Shown here: positions 1-8,143 of the stretch, one piece after another | Numbering within the stretch: position 1 is the first letter of the stretch | Layout: the number at the start of each line of letters is the position of its first letter | NCBI GenBank assembly: GCA_017462565.1 | Contig: JAFTQW010000014.1 | Span: forward strand, 1 to 64,000 | From: Ruminococcus sp. | GTDB taxonomy: Bacteria; Bacillota; Clostridia; Oscillospirales; Ruminococcaceae | DNA length: 64,000 nt | Direction of reading: 5' to 3' | Program-made: the position numbers and the translations under genes | The notes under the pieces: generated by a model | The model's input: the letters and a program-made list of their open reading frames with translations, nothing else | Databases searched by the model: none | Told to the model about the DNA's origin: nothing

Positions 1-414
1 AAAACTATTCAGCGTATTTCCTGCGATGACGGAACAACAGAACTTGCCGTCGGATCGCCAAAGAGCGTTTCTTCTGTCAGGGACGTTCCTATTCCCGAAT
101 TCATATGCAAGGAATTGCTGAATTTTAAAGGGATTTCTAACACATATATTTTGTCCGGCTGCGGTACTCCTGTTGAACCAAGAACCATGCAGAATCGATT
201 CAAAGCTGTGCTTAAACAGTGCGGACTTCCTGACAGAAATTTTCATTCACTCAGACACACCTATGCGACTATGTGTATTGAGAAAGGTTTTGATCCCAAG
301 GCTCTGAGCGAGCTGCTCGGTCATGCGGACGTTTCAATTACCATGAACCGTTATGTGCATTCTTCTGCTGAAATGAAAAAAAGATATGTTAGCCGACTTG
401 ATCTATCCGCATAA
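1..414 (+). CDS. Tyrosine recombinase/integrase, C-terminal part
   Basis: The reading frame is open from base 1, so only the last 137 residues of a phage-integrase family protein are present. The catalytic C-terminal signatures are visible: HSLRHTYAT (the H-x-x-R box), LLGHADVSITMNRY (second conserved His, then the Tyr nucleophile in NRYVH) and a short basic tail. The protein would catalyse site-specific integration or excision through a 3'-phosphotyrosine intermediate. It lies at the edge of the island and points into it. The N-terminal arm-binding and core-binding domains are outside the window. The gene type is secure; its att site cannot be seen. Confidence 0.9.
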   Translation, partial: KTIQRISCDDGTTELAVGSPKSVSSVRDVPIPEFICKELLNFKGISNTYILSGCGTPVEPRTMQNRFKAVLKQCGLPDRNFHSLRHTYATMCIEKGFDPKALSELLGHADVSITMNRYVHSSAEMKKRYVSRLDLSA

Positions 415-481
415 ATAAGCCGTCAGATTTATAGTCGGAAGAACGTTCAAACTGCGTATCTGCGCCGTTTATGACCTCTTA

Positions 482-506
482 TTCGCATAGTTGCTGATTA
501 TGCGAA
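482..506. promoter_or_regulatory. Inverted repeat between integrase genes
   Basis: TTCGCATA (482-489) and TATGCGAA (499-506) form a perfect 8-bp inverted repeat around a 9-base loop, in the 159-bp gap between the integrase end and the next gene. It could be a weak terminator or a protein binding site. There is no T-run, so a simple intrinsic terminator is not supported. Confidence 0.35.
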
Positions 507-573
507 AATGAAAATCCGTCATAAATATTATACCCGAAAAGCAAATGAAAAAACATTGGGGAGGAGATGACTT

Positions 574-1497
574 ATGAACGTTCAGGAATACAACGCACAA
601 ATCATTGGTGAATACCTCGCTTTTAAAAAGGACGTTCCGAAAAATACGTATAAAGGAAATTCGGCGGATTGTAAAGCGATAGCGAAATATCTTTCCGATA
701 ATGACTCGGCGATTACTTCTCTGATCGAAATGGCTCCTTCGGAACAGTTTGTCAGCTTTCTTATTAAAAAATATACTCCGGCAACAGTCAAGCGCAGACT
801 ATGCACTTTGCGTTCGATAATTTATTGGTGTCAGGAAAAGGGATATATCCCTATTGAAAATGAAGTAAATATTTATGACGATCTTGAAATTCCCCAATAT
901 CAATTTGCATCGGACGGCGATATTGCAAAGCTTTATAATTTCTGCAAAAACATTTGGGAATCGGACGAATATGTAATGGCACGTGCAAAATTAGAATGCT
1001 TAATGGTAATAATATGCGGATTTAAGGTGTCAGAGCTAATAAAACTCCGAATACAAGACGTATCCGGTTCCATAATCGATGATAAAATGAAAATGGTGTG
1101 CTGTACAAGCTCAAAATGCATTGATACTTTTTTACAGATTAGAGCAGATTTCACAGATCTGAAGCTTATAAAAAGCGATATTCTGTTTGTAAACAAGCGC
1201 GGCAAAAAGAATCAACAAATAAATTTAGATTATGAAATAATACGCAAACAATGCGGTGTAAGCGCAAGCGTTACTTTATCTTCAATCAGAAACAGTTGTG
1301 TAAAAGAGTGCAGCATACTTCTGGATAACGACGCTGTAGCGGCTAAGTTATTTGACGTTGCCGTCAGGCGGCTTGGTATGATCAAAAATCATAAGGTGAA
1401 TAGTATTACAGACGATGAAGCGCTGCTGCTTGAGCAATACCGCAAACTTTCTCCAATTCAAAAGAAAGAAATAATGAAATTAATGATGGAAAAATAA
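574..1497 (+). CDS. Degenerate tyrosine-recombinase-like protein
   Basis: A protein of 307 residues with the two-domain outline of a phage integrase: an N-terminal SAM-like core-binding region (about 10-100, with PATVKRRLCTLRSIIYWC) and a C-terminal region resembling the catalytic fold. The first catalytic Arg region reads CGFKVSELIKLRIQDV, where active enzymes have G-L/Y-R-xSEL, so Arg is replaced by Lys. The H-x-x-R box reads SSIRNS, with Arg kept but His lost. No H/W box or Tyr nucleophile is recognisable near the C-terminus. I infer a DNA-binding but catalytically inactive relative, perhaps regulatory. The ATG at 574 follows GGGGAGGAG. It precedes the sigma-like gene by 39 bp and is probably co-transcribed with it. 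Confidence 0.6.
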   Translation: MNVQEYNAQIIGEYLAFKKDVPKNTYKGNSADCKAIAKYLSDNDSAITSLIEMAPSEQFVSFLIKKYTPATVKRRLCTLRSIIYWCQEKGYIPIENEVNIYDDLEIPQYQFASDGDIAKLYNFCKNIWESDEYVMARAKLECLMVIICGFKVSELIKLRIQDVSGSIIDDKMKMVCCTSSKCIDTFLQIRADFTDLKLIKSDILFVNKRGKKNQQINLDYEIIRKQCGVSASVTLSSIRNSCVKECSILLDNDAVAAKLFDVAVRRLGMIKNHKVNSITDDEALLLEQYRKLSPIQKKEIMKLMMEK

Positions 1498-1536
1498 ATG
1501 TAGTTTCAAATATGTCAGGAAAGGTATAATAATAAT

Positions 1537-2232
1537 TTGAACAGCATAGATGAAAAATATGAGCAAATCTATCAGAGGTGTATAGAAATATGCCCCGATA
1601 TGAAACCTCTTATTGAAAGGATTCGTCAGATACCGCCTCCCCAATACAGAGAGCGTGAAATTTTATTTAAGAAAATAAAATCGGGCGATAAGAAAGCTAA
1701 AAACAGACTTATAGAAATGTACCTTAGAAACGCTTTGCATATCGCTCTTGAAGCGGCTGAAATATCGTCTCAGCCTTTGGAGGATATATTTTCAGAAACT
1801 GTAATTGGTCTGATAGAACGATTGGATTGTACGGCGACATACAAGAATTATTCTGCGTTTATCAGAGCTGGAATGCGCATAAAAGCGTATAATTACGTTC
1901 GGAAAAACGATGTAAAGTTTATGTCCTACGAGGATTACTGCGAAAAAATAAAAGGCAAATATTACGACGGTGAAGGGCTTATGATACGCCGTTTGTATCT
2001 GGAACAGCTTCACGAAACATTAAGCGGGGTATTGTTTATAAATCTAACTGACAGAGAAAAAAGAGTATTAAATTTGAGATTCGGTTTGGGAGATCACGAT
2101 AAGCATTCTCATAAAAGAATTGCCGAAATCTTTGACACGGATAAGAAACGGATTCGATATATAGAACAAAGGGCTCTGCGAAAGCTAAAACCATCATTTA
2201 ATTTTCCCAATAACCTAAAAGATTTTTTATAA
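1537..2232 (+). CDS. Sigma-70-like factor of the island
   Basis: 231 residues starting with TTG (1537), preceded by AGGAAAGG; the nearest ATG is out of frame. Residues about 40-125 resemble sigma-70 region 2 (EREILFKKIKSGDKKAKNRL, then LEDIFSETVIGLIERLD). Residues about 168-220 match region 4 with its helix-turn-helix (LTDREKRVLNLRFGLG and HKRIAEIFDTDKKRIRYIEQ). It should bind core RNA polymerase and direct transcription, most likely of island genes. It is followed by an alpha-CTD-like gene, so two RNA polymerase-directed functions sit side by side. Its target promoters are unknown. Confidence 0.75.
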   Translation: MNSIDEKYEQIYQRCIEICPDMKPLIERIRQIPPPQYREREILFKKIKSGDKKAKNRLIEMYLRNALHIALEAAEISSQPLEDIFSETVIGLIERLDCTATYKNYSAFIRAGMRIKAYNYVRKNDVKFMSYEDYCEKIKGKYYDGEGLMIRRLYLEQLHETLSGVLFINLTDREKRVLNLRFGLGDHDKHSHKRIAEIFDTDKKRIRYIEQRALRKLKPSFNFPNNLKDFL

Positions 2233-2320
2233 AAGGCGAAATAATGAAGTTAACAAGAATAACTTTTCAAAGGAAATAAAAATGCAGTTGAATTTAATAC
2301 TTTAGGTTAAGTCTCAAGAA

Positions 2321-2842
2321 ATGGATAAAATATTTTCGGAAAGCGAATTGCTTGAATTTTTGAAAGAGCGATTGACGATAGGAAAAATCGACAATATAAA
2401 GATTCTGAGCGCAGGAGTTATCAATGCGATAACTGTCGGCGAATGTGATTTTCCAAATCATCTTATTAAATGTCTGCACGAAAACGGAATCTATTATATT
2501 TATGAACTGCAAAGATTAGGATACTTTCAATTTAACGATATGCTCGATAAATATTTTATCAGTGGAGAATGTAAAGAAATTCTGTACCATACTATGACAA
2601 AGTATGGGATCAACTTTTCTGATATTGACATGGATTCGCTGATACCCATAAACGCCTGCGGACTGTCTGCAAGAACTGTCAGCAGCCTTACACGCGGAGG
2701 GTTTGTTTATTTGCAGGATATGACCCATTTTACACGAAATCAGGTTTTTAGAACCAGAAATTTCGGTAAGAAAAGTCAAAAGGAACTGGAAGAAAAATTG
2801 ATCGAATACGGGTTATGGTATGCTGACGCAAAAAGCAATTAG
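2321..2842 (+). CDS. RNA polymerase alpha-CTD-like (helix-hairpin-helix) protein
   Basis: 173 residues. The C-terminal part (about 108-168) matches the alpha subunit C-terminal domain: LSARTVSSLTRGGFVYLQDM, then the NFGKKSQKELEEKL hairpin and the final EYGL. A weaker second copy lies at about 45-95 (FPNHLIKCLHENGIYYIYEL and a terminal KYGI). In RNA polymerase this domain contacts UP-element DNA and activators. There is no N-terminal dimerisation or core-assembly domain, so the protein cannot replace RpoA. I infer a free-standing DNA- or sigma-binding helper acting with the sigma-like protein just upstream (88-bp gap). Its function is unproven. Confidence 0.65.
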   Translation: MDKIFSESELLEFLKERLTIGKIDNIKILSAGVINAITVGECDFPNHLIKCLHENGIYYIYELQRLGYFQFNDMLDKYFISGECKEILYHTMTKYGINFSDIDMDSLIPINACGLSARTVSSLTRGGFVYLQDMTHFTRNQVFRTRNFGKKSQKELEEKLIEYGLWYADAKSN

Positions 2843-2859
2843 ATTGCGGGGAATGTAAT

Positions 2860-2964
2860 TTGATTTGGTTTATTTTAGGACTTGTATTGGGAGGAACGGT
2901 TGGAATATTCGTACTCGCTTTGTGCATAGCCGCAAAAAACGGCGATGAAAAACTAAAAAAGTAA
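2860..2964 (+). CDS. DUF3789-type single-helix membrane miniprotein (first copy)
   Basis: 34 residues from a TTG start with GCGGGGA about 10 bases upstream. It is one hydrophobic helix with glycines (IWFILGLVLGGTVGIF) followed by a short charged tail ending KKLKK-like. It closely resembles the miniprotein at 12216-12335, including the shared FILG...GGT.G.F pattern, so I read both as real members of a small mobile-element family (DUF3789 in my recollection). The role is unknown. Its last codons overlap the start of the 89-bp direct repeat at 2956. Confidence 0.55.
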   Translation: MIWFILGLVLGGTVGIFVLALCIAAKNGDEKLKK

Positions 2965-3044
2965 TCTTCATGCGTACTGCTCTAAGCAGTCAGGCTTTTA
3001 TATATGCCTACCGCCTGCGGCTTTTCTCCATCCGCAGGCGGTAA
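2956..3044. repeat. 89-bp direct repeat, left copy (two hairpins)
   Basis: 89 bp repeated at 4215-4303 in the same orientation with three differences. Each copy contains a short hairpin (ACTGCT-cta-AGCAGT) and a 12-bp inverted repeat, TACCGCCTGCGG facing CCGCAGGCGGTA. The left copy begins inside the stop region of the DUF3789 gene and probably serves as its transcription terminator. The two copies bracket the oxidoreductase gene. Confidence 0.85.
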
Positions 3045-3124
3045 GTTTGATTTTACGATAGAAAATTATAGTAATCACTGATATTAAAACGGAATTTAAA
3101 CGTCATGCTGCTAAGAAATACGTA

Positions 3125-4096
3125 TCATTCAAAAGGATATTTTATGCCCCACAAATCACGAAGATAATCCATCTGTCTCATAATTTCAAGGGTTTCAGAA
3201 TGCGGCATATCCTTACATTCAGATTCACCATTCATAATTGCATCATGGCAAGCCATAAGTTCATATTCATATCCGTTTATCTGTGACGGAGAAAAAATTT
3301 CTTTTACCATTTCATGGTCAGAATTATAAACACGTATTATTTCAGGATTATTTATATTCTGTACAGTGATATATCCCTTTGTTCCATAAATCACACCATT
3401 TCTGTCACCTGGAGTTCTAATTGAACTGAAAAGACTTGCAAAACTGCCATTTTCATATTCTATGGATACAGATTCCTGAGCATCAACTCCTGTTTCGAGT
3501 TTAATACAGTTGCCGTTAAGTGATTTGATTTTGTTTCCAAAAATCATTGATGAAAAATTCAGAGGATATATCCCTAAGTCAAGCAAAGTTCCTCCTGCAA
3601 GTGATGGATCTCGTAGACGTTTTATATTCTCAATTGGATAGCATAGGCTTGCAGTAACAGAAATTGCATCGCCAATTATTCTACTTTCAATAAGTTCATT
3701 TAAAATATATCTGCTCGGCATATATCGTGTCCATATTGCTTCGGCTGCAAGCAATTTTTTTGATTTTGAAATATCAAGAATTTCCTTTGCCTGAAAATAA
3801 TTTGCTGTAAAAGCTTTTTCAACAAGTATATTTTTACCGGCATTTAAACACATCAATGCCTGTTCATAATGAAATGAATGAGGCGTGGCTATATAAACCA
3901 AATCTATATTTTCATCATCAAGCAAATCTTTATATGAACCATATGATTTTTCAAATCCCCATTTTTTAGCAAACCTTGTTGCATTTTCAATACTTCTTGA
4001 AGCCGCTGCGTATGGTTTATAATTATCATCAAGACCACTTATAGCAGCAGCCATCTTTTCAGCAATATGACCTATTCCAAGTATAGCAATGTTCAT
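3125..4096 (-). CDS. Gfo/Idh/MocA-family NAD(P)-dependent oxidoreductase
   Basis: 323 residues, the usual family length. An N-terminal Rossmann fold is shown by MNIAILGIGHIAEKM (G-x-G-x-x-A). The central VYIATPHSFHYEQALMCLNAG and NILVEKAFTAN match the conserved EKP loop, with Ala in place of Pro, and GGTLLDLGIYP is the typical C-terminal substrate-domain motif. It resembles the dihydrodiol-dehydrogenase-like branch, which oxidises or reduces sugars and related polyols; the substrate cannot be told. It has its own promoter (4162-4190) and lies opposite to all neighbours between two 89-bp direct repeats, so it looks like separately acquired cargo. Confidence 0.8.
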   Translation of the reverse strand: MNIAILGIGHIAEKMAAAISGLDDNYKPYAAASRSIENATRFAKKWGFEKSYGSYKDLLDDENIDLVYIATPHSFHYEQALMCLNAGKNILVEKAFTANYFQAKEILDISKSKKLLAAEAIWTRYMPSRYILNELIESRIIGDAISVTASLCYPIENIKRLRDPSLAGGTLLDLGIYPLNFSSMIFGNKIKSLNGNCIKLETGVDAQESVSIEYENGSFASLFSSIRTPGDRNGVIYGTKGYITVQNINNPEIIRVYNSDHEMVKEIFSPSQINGYEYELMACHDAIMNGESECKDMPHSETLEIMRQMDYLRDLWGIKYPFE

Positions 4097-4161
4097 CTTA
4101 ATTCCTCCCTAAAATCAAATTCAAATTTAATCGTCATAGTATGACAGCAGCTTTCTTATTT

Positions 4162-4190
4162 ATTCTACCACAAGTAAAATATAAATGCAA
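4162..4190 (-). promoter_or_regulatory. Promoter of the oxidoreductase gene
   Basis: On the minus strand: -35 TTGCAT, 17-bp spacer, -10 TAGAAT, about 65 bp before the ATG. A GGAGG-like site (GGGAGGAATTAAG) precedes the start codon. Confidence 0.6.
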
Positions 4191-4214
4191 CTTCACTTAT
4201 TAAAAAACGAATAT

Positions 4215-4303
4215 AAAAAGTAATTTTCATGCGTACTGCTCTAAGCAGTCAGGCTTTTATATATGCTTATCGCCTGCGGCTTTTCTCCATCCGCAGGCGG
4301 TAA
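4215..4303. repeat. 89-bp direct repeat, right copy (two hairpins)
   Basis: Second copy of the element at 2956-3044, offset by 1259 bp. The stem here reads TATCGCCTGCGG against CCGCAGGCGGTA, so one pair is weakened. It lies just upstream of the Y-family polymerase promoter. A decayed partial copy of the same element appears at 6437-6473, after the YolD gene. Confidence 0.85.
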
Positions 4304-4335
4304 TTTTTTCATTAAGTTATAAAAATCAATCAGTC

Positions 4336-4364
4336 TTTACAATTTACTTAAAACAGGGTATAAT
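4336..4364 (+). promoter_or_regulatory. Promoter of the Y-polymerase/YolD operon
   Basis: TTTACA (4336-4341), 17-bp spacer, TATAAT (4359-4364), placed 38 bp before the ATG at 4403. No Gram-positive LexA box (GAAC-N4-GTTC) is seen, so SOS control is not supported by the sequence. Confidence 0.7.
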
Positions 4365-4402
4365 AAGTATTATTATTTTAAATTATGAAGGGACGGAAGG
4401 TT

Positions 4403-5896
4403 ATGGCAGAGCAAAACAGAATTTATATAGCTATCGACTTAAAATCCTTTTATGCTTCTGTGGAATGTGCTGAAAGAGGACTCGATCCCATGACCACAAA
4501 TCTTGTGGTAGCGGATGAAAGCAGAACTGAGAAAACTATCTGTCTTGCTGTTTCTCCATCGCTTAAAGCCTATGGACTTTCCGGACGTTCAAGATTATTT
4601 GAAGTGGTACAGAAAATCAGACAAGTAAACCAAAACAGACAAAGAAATTTCAAAAGAATTCTTACAGGTGAATCCTATGATGATAATGAATTAAAAAACA
4701 ACAAATCCTTAGCTGTGACATACATTGTAGCTCCTCCGCAGATGGCTCATTATATGGAAGTCAGCGCTCAGATTTACAATATTTATCTGCGCTATATCGC
4801 TCCGGAAGATATTCATGTTTATTCAATTGACGAGGTTTTTATCGACGCAACGGGTTATCTGAAAACTTATCGTCTGTCGCCCCGTGAACTGGCAATGAAA
4901 CTGATACAAGAGGTTCTTCGTGAAACTGGTATAACTGCCACCGCCGGAATCGGAACAAATCTGTATTTGTGCAAAATTGCAATGGATATTGTGGCAAAGC
5001 ATATTCCTGCTGATGAAAACGGCGTAAGAATTGCAGAACTTGATGAAATGTCCTACCGCCATAAGCTGTGGAATCATCGTCCCCTGACAGATTTCTGGCG
5101 TGTGGGCAGCGGTTATGCAAAAAAACTTGAGGAAAATCGTATTTTTACAATGGGAGATATTGCCGAATGTTCGGTATATAACGAAGATTTGCTGTATAAA
5201 TTGTTTGGAGTTAACGCCGAATTACTTATCGATCATGCATGGGGCTGGGAGCCTTGTACTATCGACGATATTAAGGCTTACAAGCCTGAAAACAACAGTA
5301 TAAGTTCAGGACAGGTACTTCATTGTCCATATGATTTTGATAAAGGTAAGCTGATTGTTCGTGAAATGACAGATCTGCTTGTTCTCGATCTTGTGGATAA
5401 AGGCCTTGTCACAGATCAGTTAGTTCTGACTGTTGGATATGATTCGGAGAATATTCCGTCAAATTACAACGGAAAACTTTCCGCAGACCGTTACGGCAGA
5501 AAAACTCCGAAGTCCGCTCACGGATCAATAAATCTTGATGGATTTACCTCTTCTACAAAGCTGATACTCGAAAAGATATCTGAGCTTTACGACAGGATCG
5601 TAAATAAAAAACTTATGGTTCGTAGAATGTATGTAGTTGCCAATCATGTGGTAAGCGAGCAGTCGATTGAAAATGGCAGTAATTTCGAGCAGCTCGATAT
5701 GTTTACGGACTACGAAATCCTTGAAAAGCAGCGAAAGCAGGAAGCAGAATCCCTTAAACGTGAAAGGAGTATGCAGAAAGCAATGCTTGAAATCAAGAAA
5801 AAATACGGTAAAAGTGCTATTTTAAAAGGGATGAATTTTCAGGAGGGCGCTACCACAAGAGAGCGTAATGGTCAGGTCGGAGGGCATAAGGCATAA
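4403..5896 (+). CDS. Y-family DNA polymerase (UmuC/UvrX-like)
   Basis: 497 residues from the ATG at 4403, chosen because GGACGGAAGG lies just upstream; an in-frame ATG at 4385 has no such site. The palm motifs of translesion polymerases are intact: IAIDLKSFYASVECAE near the N-terminus and YSIDEVFIDATG around residue 145, giving the metal-binding Asp and Asp-Glu residues. A little-finger region and a charged helical tail (KQRKQEAESLKRERS) follow. It would copy past damaged bases. The stop codon overlaps the YolD start by one base, the classic arrangement of mobile-element UvrX/YolD pairs. Confidence 0.9.
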   Translation: MAEQNRIYIAIDLKSFYASVECAERGLDPMTTNLVVADESRTEKTICLAVSPSLKAYGLSGRSRLFEVVQKIRQVNQNRQRNFKRILTGESYDDNELKNNKSLAVTYIVAPPQMAHYMEVSAQIYNIYLRYIAPEDIHVYSIDEVFIDATGYLKTYRLSPRELAMKLIQEVLRETGITATAGIGTNLYLCKIAMDIVAKHIPADENGVRIAELDEMSYRHKLWNHRPLTDFWRVGSGYAKKLEENRIFTMGDIAECSVYNEDLLYKLFGVNAELLIDHAWGWEPCTIDDIKAYKPENNSISSGQVLHCPYDFDKGKLIVREMTDLLVLDLVDKGLVTDQLVLTVGYDSENIPSNYNGKLSADRYGRKTPKSAHGSINLDGFTSSTKLILEKISELYDRIVNKKLMVRRMYVVANHVVSEQSIENGSNFEQLDMFTDYEILEKQRKQEAESLKRERSMQKAMLEIKKKYGKSAILKGMNFQEGATTRERNGQVGGHKA

Positions 5897-6321
5897 TGAA
5901 TAATATGAAAAAATATGAAAATATCATCGATCTGCCTCACCACACCTCTGATAAGCGTCCGAGGATGTCCCGTGAAAACCGTGCGGTACAATTTTCTCCC
6001 TTTGCCGCACTGACGGGATACAATGCTGAAATTAATGAAACGGCAAGACTTACCGATGAGAAGCTTGAACTTTCTGAAGATAGAATCAATGATATTAATA
6101 CAAAGCTGCAAATTATCATGGACAATATTGACGAATATCCGGAAGTTACCGTAGAATATTTTGTTCCTGACGAAAAGAAATCCGGCGGCTCATATATTAA
6201 GATCATCGGAAACATAAGGCGTATTGACGAGCATGAACGAATCTTGATTATGAAGGACAATCATACTGTTCCGATAGACGATATTTATAGCATAGACGGA
6301 AAAATATTTTCTATATATTAG
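5896..6321 (+). CDS. YolD-like protein
   Basis: 141 residues with the YolD-like signature: RPRMSRENRAVQFSPFAALT near the N-terminus, then a charged region and a small beta domain (VTVEYFVPDEKKSGG ... GNIRRIDEHERILIM ... VPIDDIYSIDG). Family members usually sit beside UvrX-type Y-family polymerases, as here (TAATG overlap), and are thought to act with them. The molecular role is not established. The gene ends the operon; a decayed hairpin element follows at 6437-6473. Confidence 0.85.
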   Translation: MNNMKKYENIIDLPHHTSDKRPRMSRENRAVQFSPFAALTGYNAEINETARLTDEKLELSEDRINDINTKLQIIMDNIDEYPEVTVEYFVPDEKKSGGSYIKIIGNIRRIDEHERILIMKDNHTVPIDDIYSIDGKIFSIY

Positions 6322-6647
6322 CTAATTTAAAAACGGAAACAAATCACACTAAAAATTAGCGGTACACTTTATATTCAAAGTTTAAGAGATAGTATCTGGA
6401 ATACCAGATAAAAGATGATGAACTGAACGACGTCGAAGCTTTTATATATACGCCTGCAGCTTCTCCAGGCCGCTTTTACAAATACATTTCCGCATTTCTG
6501 CTATTAGTATATATGATTTTAATATAAATTTACACAAATCATTAAGAACTTGGTGTGACTGTTGGTTATGAACAGATCTAATTATAGTTATGTTAAATTT
6601 GTATTAATGCACAAAGTTGTTGAATGAAATTTAGGCAAAATAACATA
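6322..6647. other. Non-coding gap between YolD and arsR
   Basis: No credible gene is seen. The only structure is a degraded copy of the 89-bp repeat's second half (6437-6473, with the CTTTTATATAT and CGCCTGC segments kept) and AT-rich sequence leading into the arsR promoter. Confidence 0.5.
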
Positions 6648-6687
6648 TTGACATTTTTCTATTTGTTGCATATAATAAATATAGATA
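6648..6687 (+). promoter_or_regulatory. arsR promoter with putative ArsR operator
   Basis: TTGACA (6648-6653), 17-bp spacer, TATAAT (6671-6676). AATATAGATA follows directly at 6678-6687, and the same ten bases occur at the arsP promoter (7063-7072). A shared motif just downstream of both -10 boxes is what an ArsR autoregulatory operator would look like. Confidence 0.65.
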
Positions 6688-6709
6688 ATCATGAATGTGA
6701 GGTGAACGC

Positions 6710-7021
6710 ATGGAACTGGATGTGAAAAAAACAGCTATAATTTTCAAAGCATTTTGTGATGAAAATCGCATTAAGATTTTACAGCTTTTATCAGGAGGAG
6801 AAAAGTGTGCCTGCAAACTACTGAAGGAAATGAATATTACACAGCCTACGCTCTCACACCATATGAAAATCCTATGTGACAGTGGTATTGTTGAGGGTCG
6901 TAAAGAAGGCAAATGGATGCACTATTCCATATCAAAAGAAGGTACAGAATATGCAAGAAAATGCTTTGACATATTAACTGATACAGGTTGTGCAATAGAA
7001 AATCAGTCGTGTTGTGAATAG
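6710..7021 (+). CDS. arsR: ArsR-family metalloregulator
   Basis: 103 residues, normal for ArsR/SmtB winged-helix repressors. The metalloid site is visible in the recognition-domain helix as GEKCACKLLKEMN (C-x-C, matching the ELCVC box of As(III)-sensing ArsR). The DNA-reading helix follows as QPTLSHHMKILCDSGIV, and the wing as GRKEGKWMHYSI. Extra cysteines end the protein (ENQSCCE) and may add metal ligands. It should release DNA when As(III) or Sb(III) binds. The gene heads the arsenic cassette and is preceded by AGGTGA at a good distance. Confidence 0.9.
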   Translation: MELDVKKTAIIFKAFCDENRIKILQLLSGGEKCACKLLKEMNITQPTLSHHMKILCDSGIVEGRKEGKWMHYSISKEGTEYARKCFDILTDTGCAIENQSCCE

Positions 7022-7036
7022 TAATTTTATTATTGT

Positions 7037-7082
7037 TTGCACACGACTAAAATTCAACGTATAATATAGATACATTTCTATA
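7037..7082 (+). promoter_or_regulatory. arsP promoter with inverted-repeat operator
   Basis: TTGCAC (7037-7042), 17-bp spacer, TATAAT (7060-7065). It overlaps a perfect inverted repeat, TATAGA (7065-7070) - 6 bases - TCTATA (7077-7082), which contains the AATATAGATA motif shared with the arsR promoter. This lets the permease genes be derepressed separately from arsR. Confidence 0.7.
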
Positions 7083-7117
7083 TTTATATTTATTGATTTA
7101 AGAAAGGAGCTATCCAC

Positions 7118-8131
7118 ATGGAAGCACTTAAAACAGGCTGGGATTTCTTTCAGGAAGAAATTCTCGGCATGGCTTGGCTGAATCGTCTTATTGGTACAAT
7201 TCTGAATTTGCTTGGTCTTGATACAAGTGAAAAAATCGGAGGAAGTATACAATTCTTTATTTATGACATGATAAAAATTATGGTTCTGCTTGGATTTCTG
7301 ATTTTTGTCATCTCATACATTCAGAGTTATTTTCCACCTGAACGAACCAAGAAAATTCTCGGACGATTTCACGGAATCGGTGCAAACTGCATAGCTGCAT
7401 TGCTCGGAACGGTAACTCCGTTCTGTTCCTGTTCATCAATACCATTGTTTATTGGATTTACAAGTGCAGGACTGCCGTTAGGAGTTACGTTTTCATTCCT
7501 GATTTCATCGCCTATGGTTGACTTAGGTTCGCTTGTTCTGCTGATGAGTATTTTCGGTTGGAAAGTTGCTGTTGTTTATGTGGTGGTAGGTCTTGTAATC
7601 GCCGTAGCAGGAGGCACACTGATTGAAAAGCTGCACCTTGAAAATCAGGTAGAGGAATATATCAGAAACGGCAAGTCAATTGACACACCGCAAGAAGAAT
7701 TGCACTTTAAGGACAGAGCCAAATATGCATGGGAACAGGTTTGGGAAACAGCAAAGAAGGTTTTTCCTTATGTAATCGCAGGCGTTGGTATCGGTGCATT
7801 TATTCATAACTGGATACCGCAGGACTTTATTGTAAAAGTTTTAGGCGATAATAATCCTTTCGGCGTTGTTCTTGCAACAATTGCAGGTGTGCCGATGTAT
7901 GCTGATATTTTTGGTACGATTCCGATAGCGGAAGCCTTGCTTGCAAAGGGAGCATTGCTCGGTGTAGTTCTTTCGTTTATGATGGGTGTTACAACCTTGT
8001 CACTGCCATCGATTATTATGCTTAAAAAAGCTGTTAAACCAAAACTGCTTGCAATCTTTATTGGAATCTGCACCATTGGTATTATTATTGTGGGATATTT
8101 CTTCAATGCGATGCATGGATTTCTTGTGTAA
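7118..8131 (+). CDS. arsP: ArsP-type permease (organoarsenical efflux)
   Basis: 337 residues, a polytopic membrane protein of the DUF318/UPF0718 permease family. The characteristic cysteine-rich helix TVTPFCSCSSIPLFIGF lies near residue 105, and the symmetric GVPMYADIFGTIPIAEALL motif appears in the second half. About eight membrane segments flank a cytoplasmic loop (170-205). Known ArsP members export trivalent methyl- and aromatic arsenicals. Neighbouring arsR and arsC support an arsenic role, although no ArsB or Acr3 pump for inorganic arsenite is present here. GGAGC precedes the ATG. Confidence 0.8.
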   Translation: MEALKTGWDFFQEEILGMAWLNRLIGTILNLLGLDTSEKIGGSIQFFIYDMIKIMVLLGFLIFVISYIQSYFPPERTKKILGRFHGIGANCIAALLGTVTPFCSCSSIPLFIGFTSAGLPLGVTFSFLISSPMVDLGSLVLLMSIFGWKVAVVYVVVGLVIAVAGGTLIEKLHLENQVEEYIRNGKSIDTPQEELHFKDRAKYAWEQVWETAKKVFPYVIAGVGIGAFIHNWIPQDFIVKVLGDNNPFGVVLATIAGVPMYADIFGTIPIAEALLAKGALLGVVLSFMMGVTTLSLPSIIMLKKAVKPKLLAIFIGICTIGIIIVGYFFNAMHGFLV

Positions 8132-8143
8132 GTGGAGGTCAAT

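Noticed and set aside
415-573. LexA box (AGAACGTTC near 450)
   Set aside because: The GAAC and GTTC halves abut without the four-base gap required by the Gram-positive consensus.
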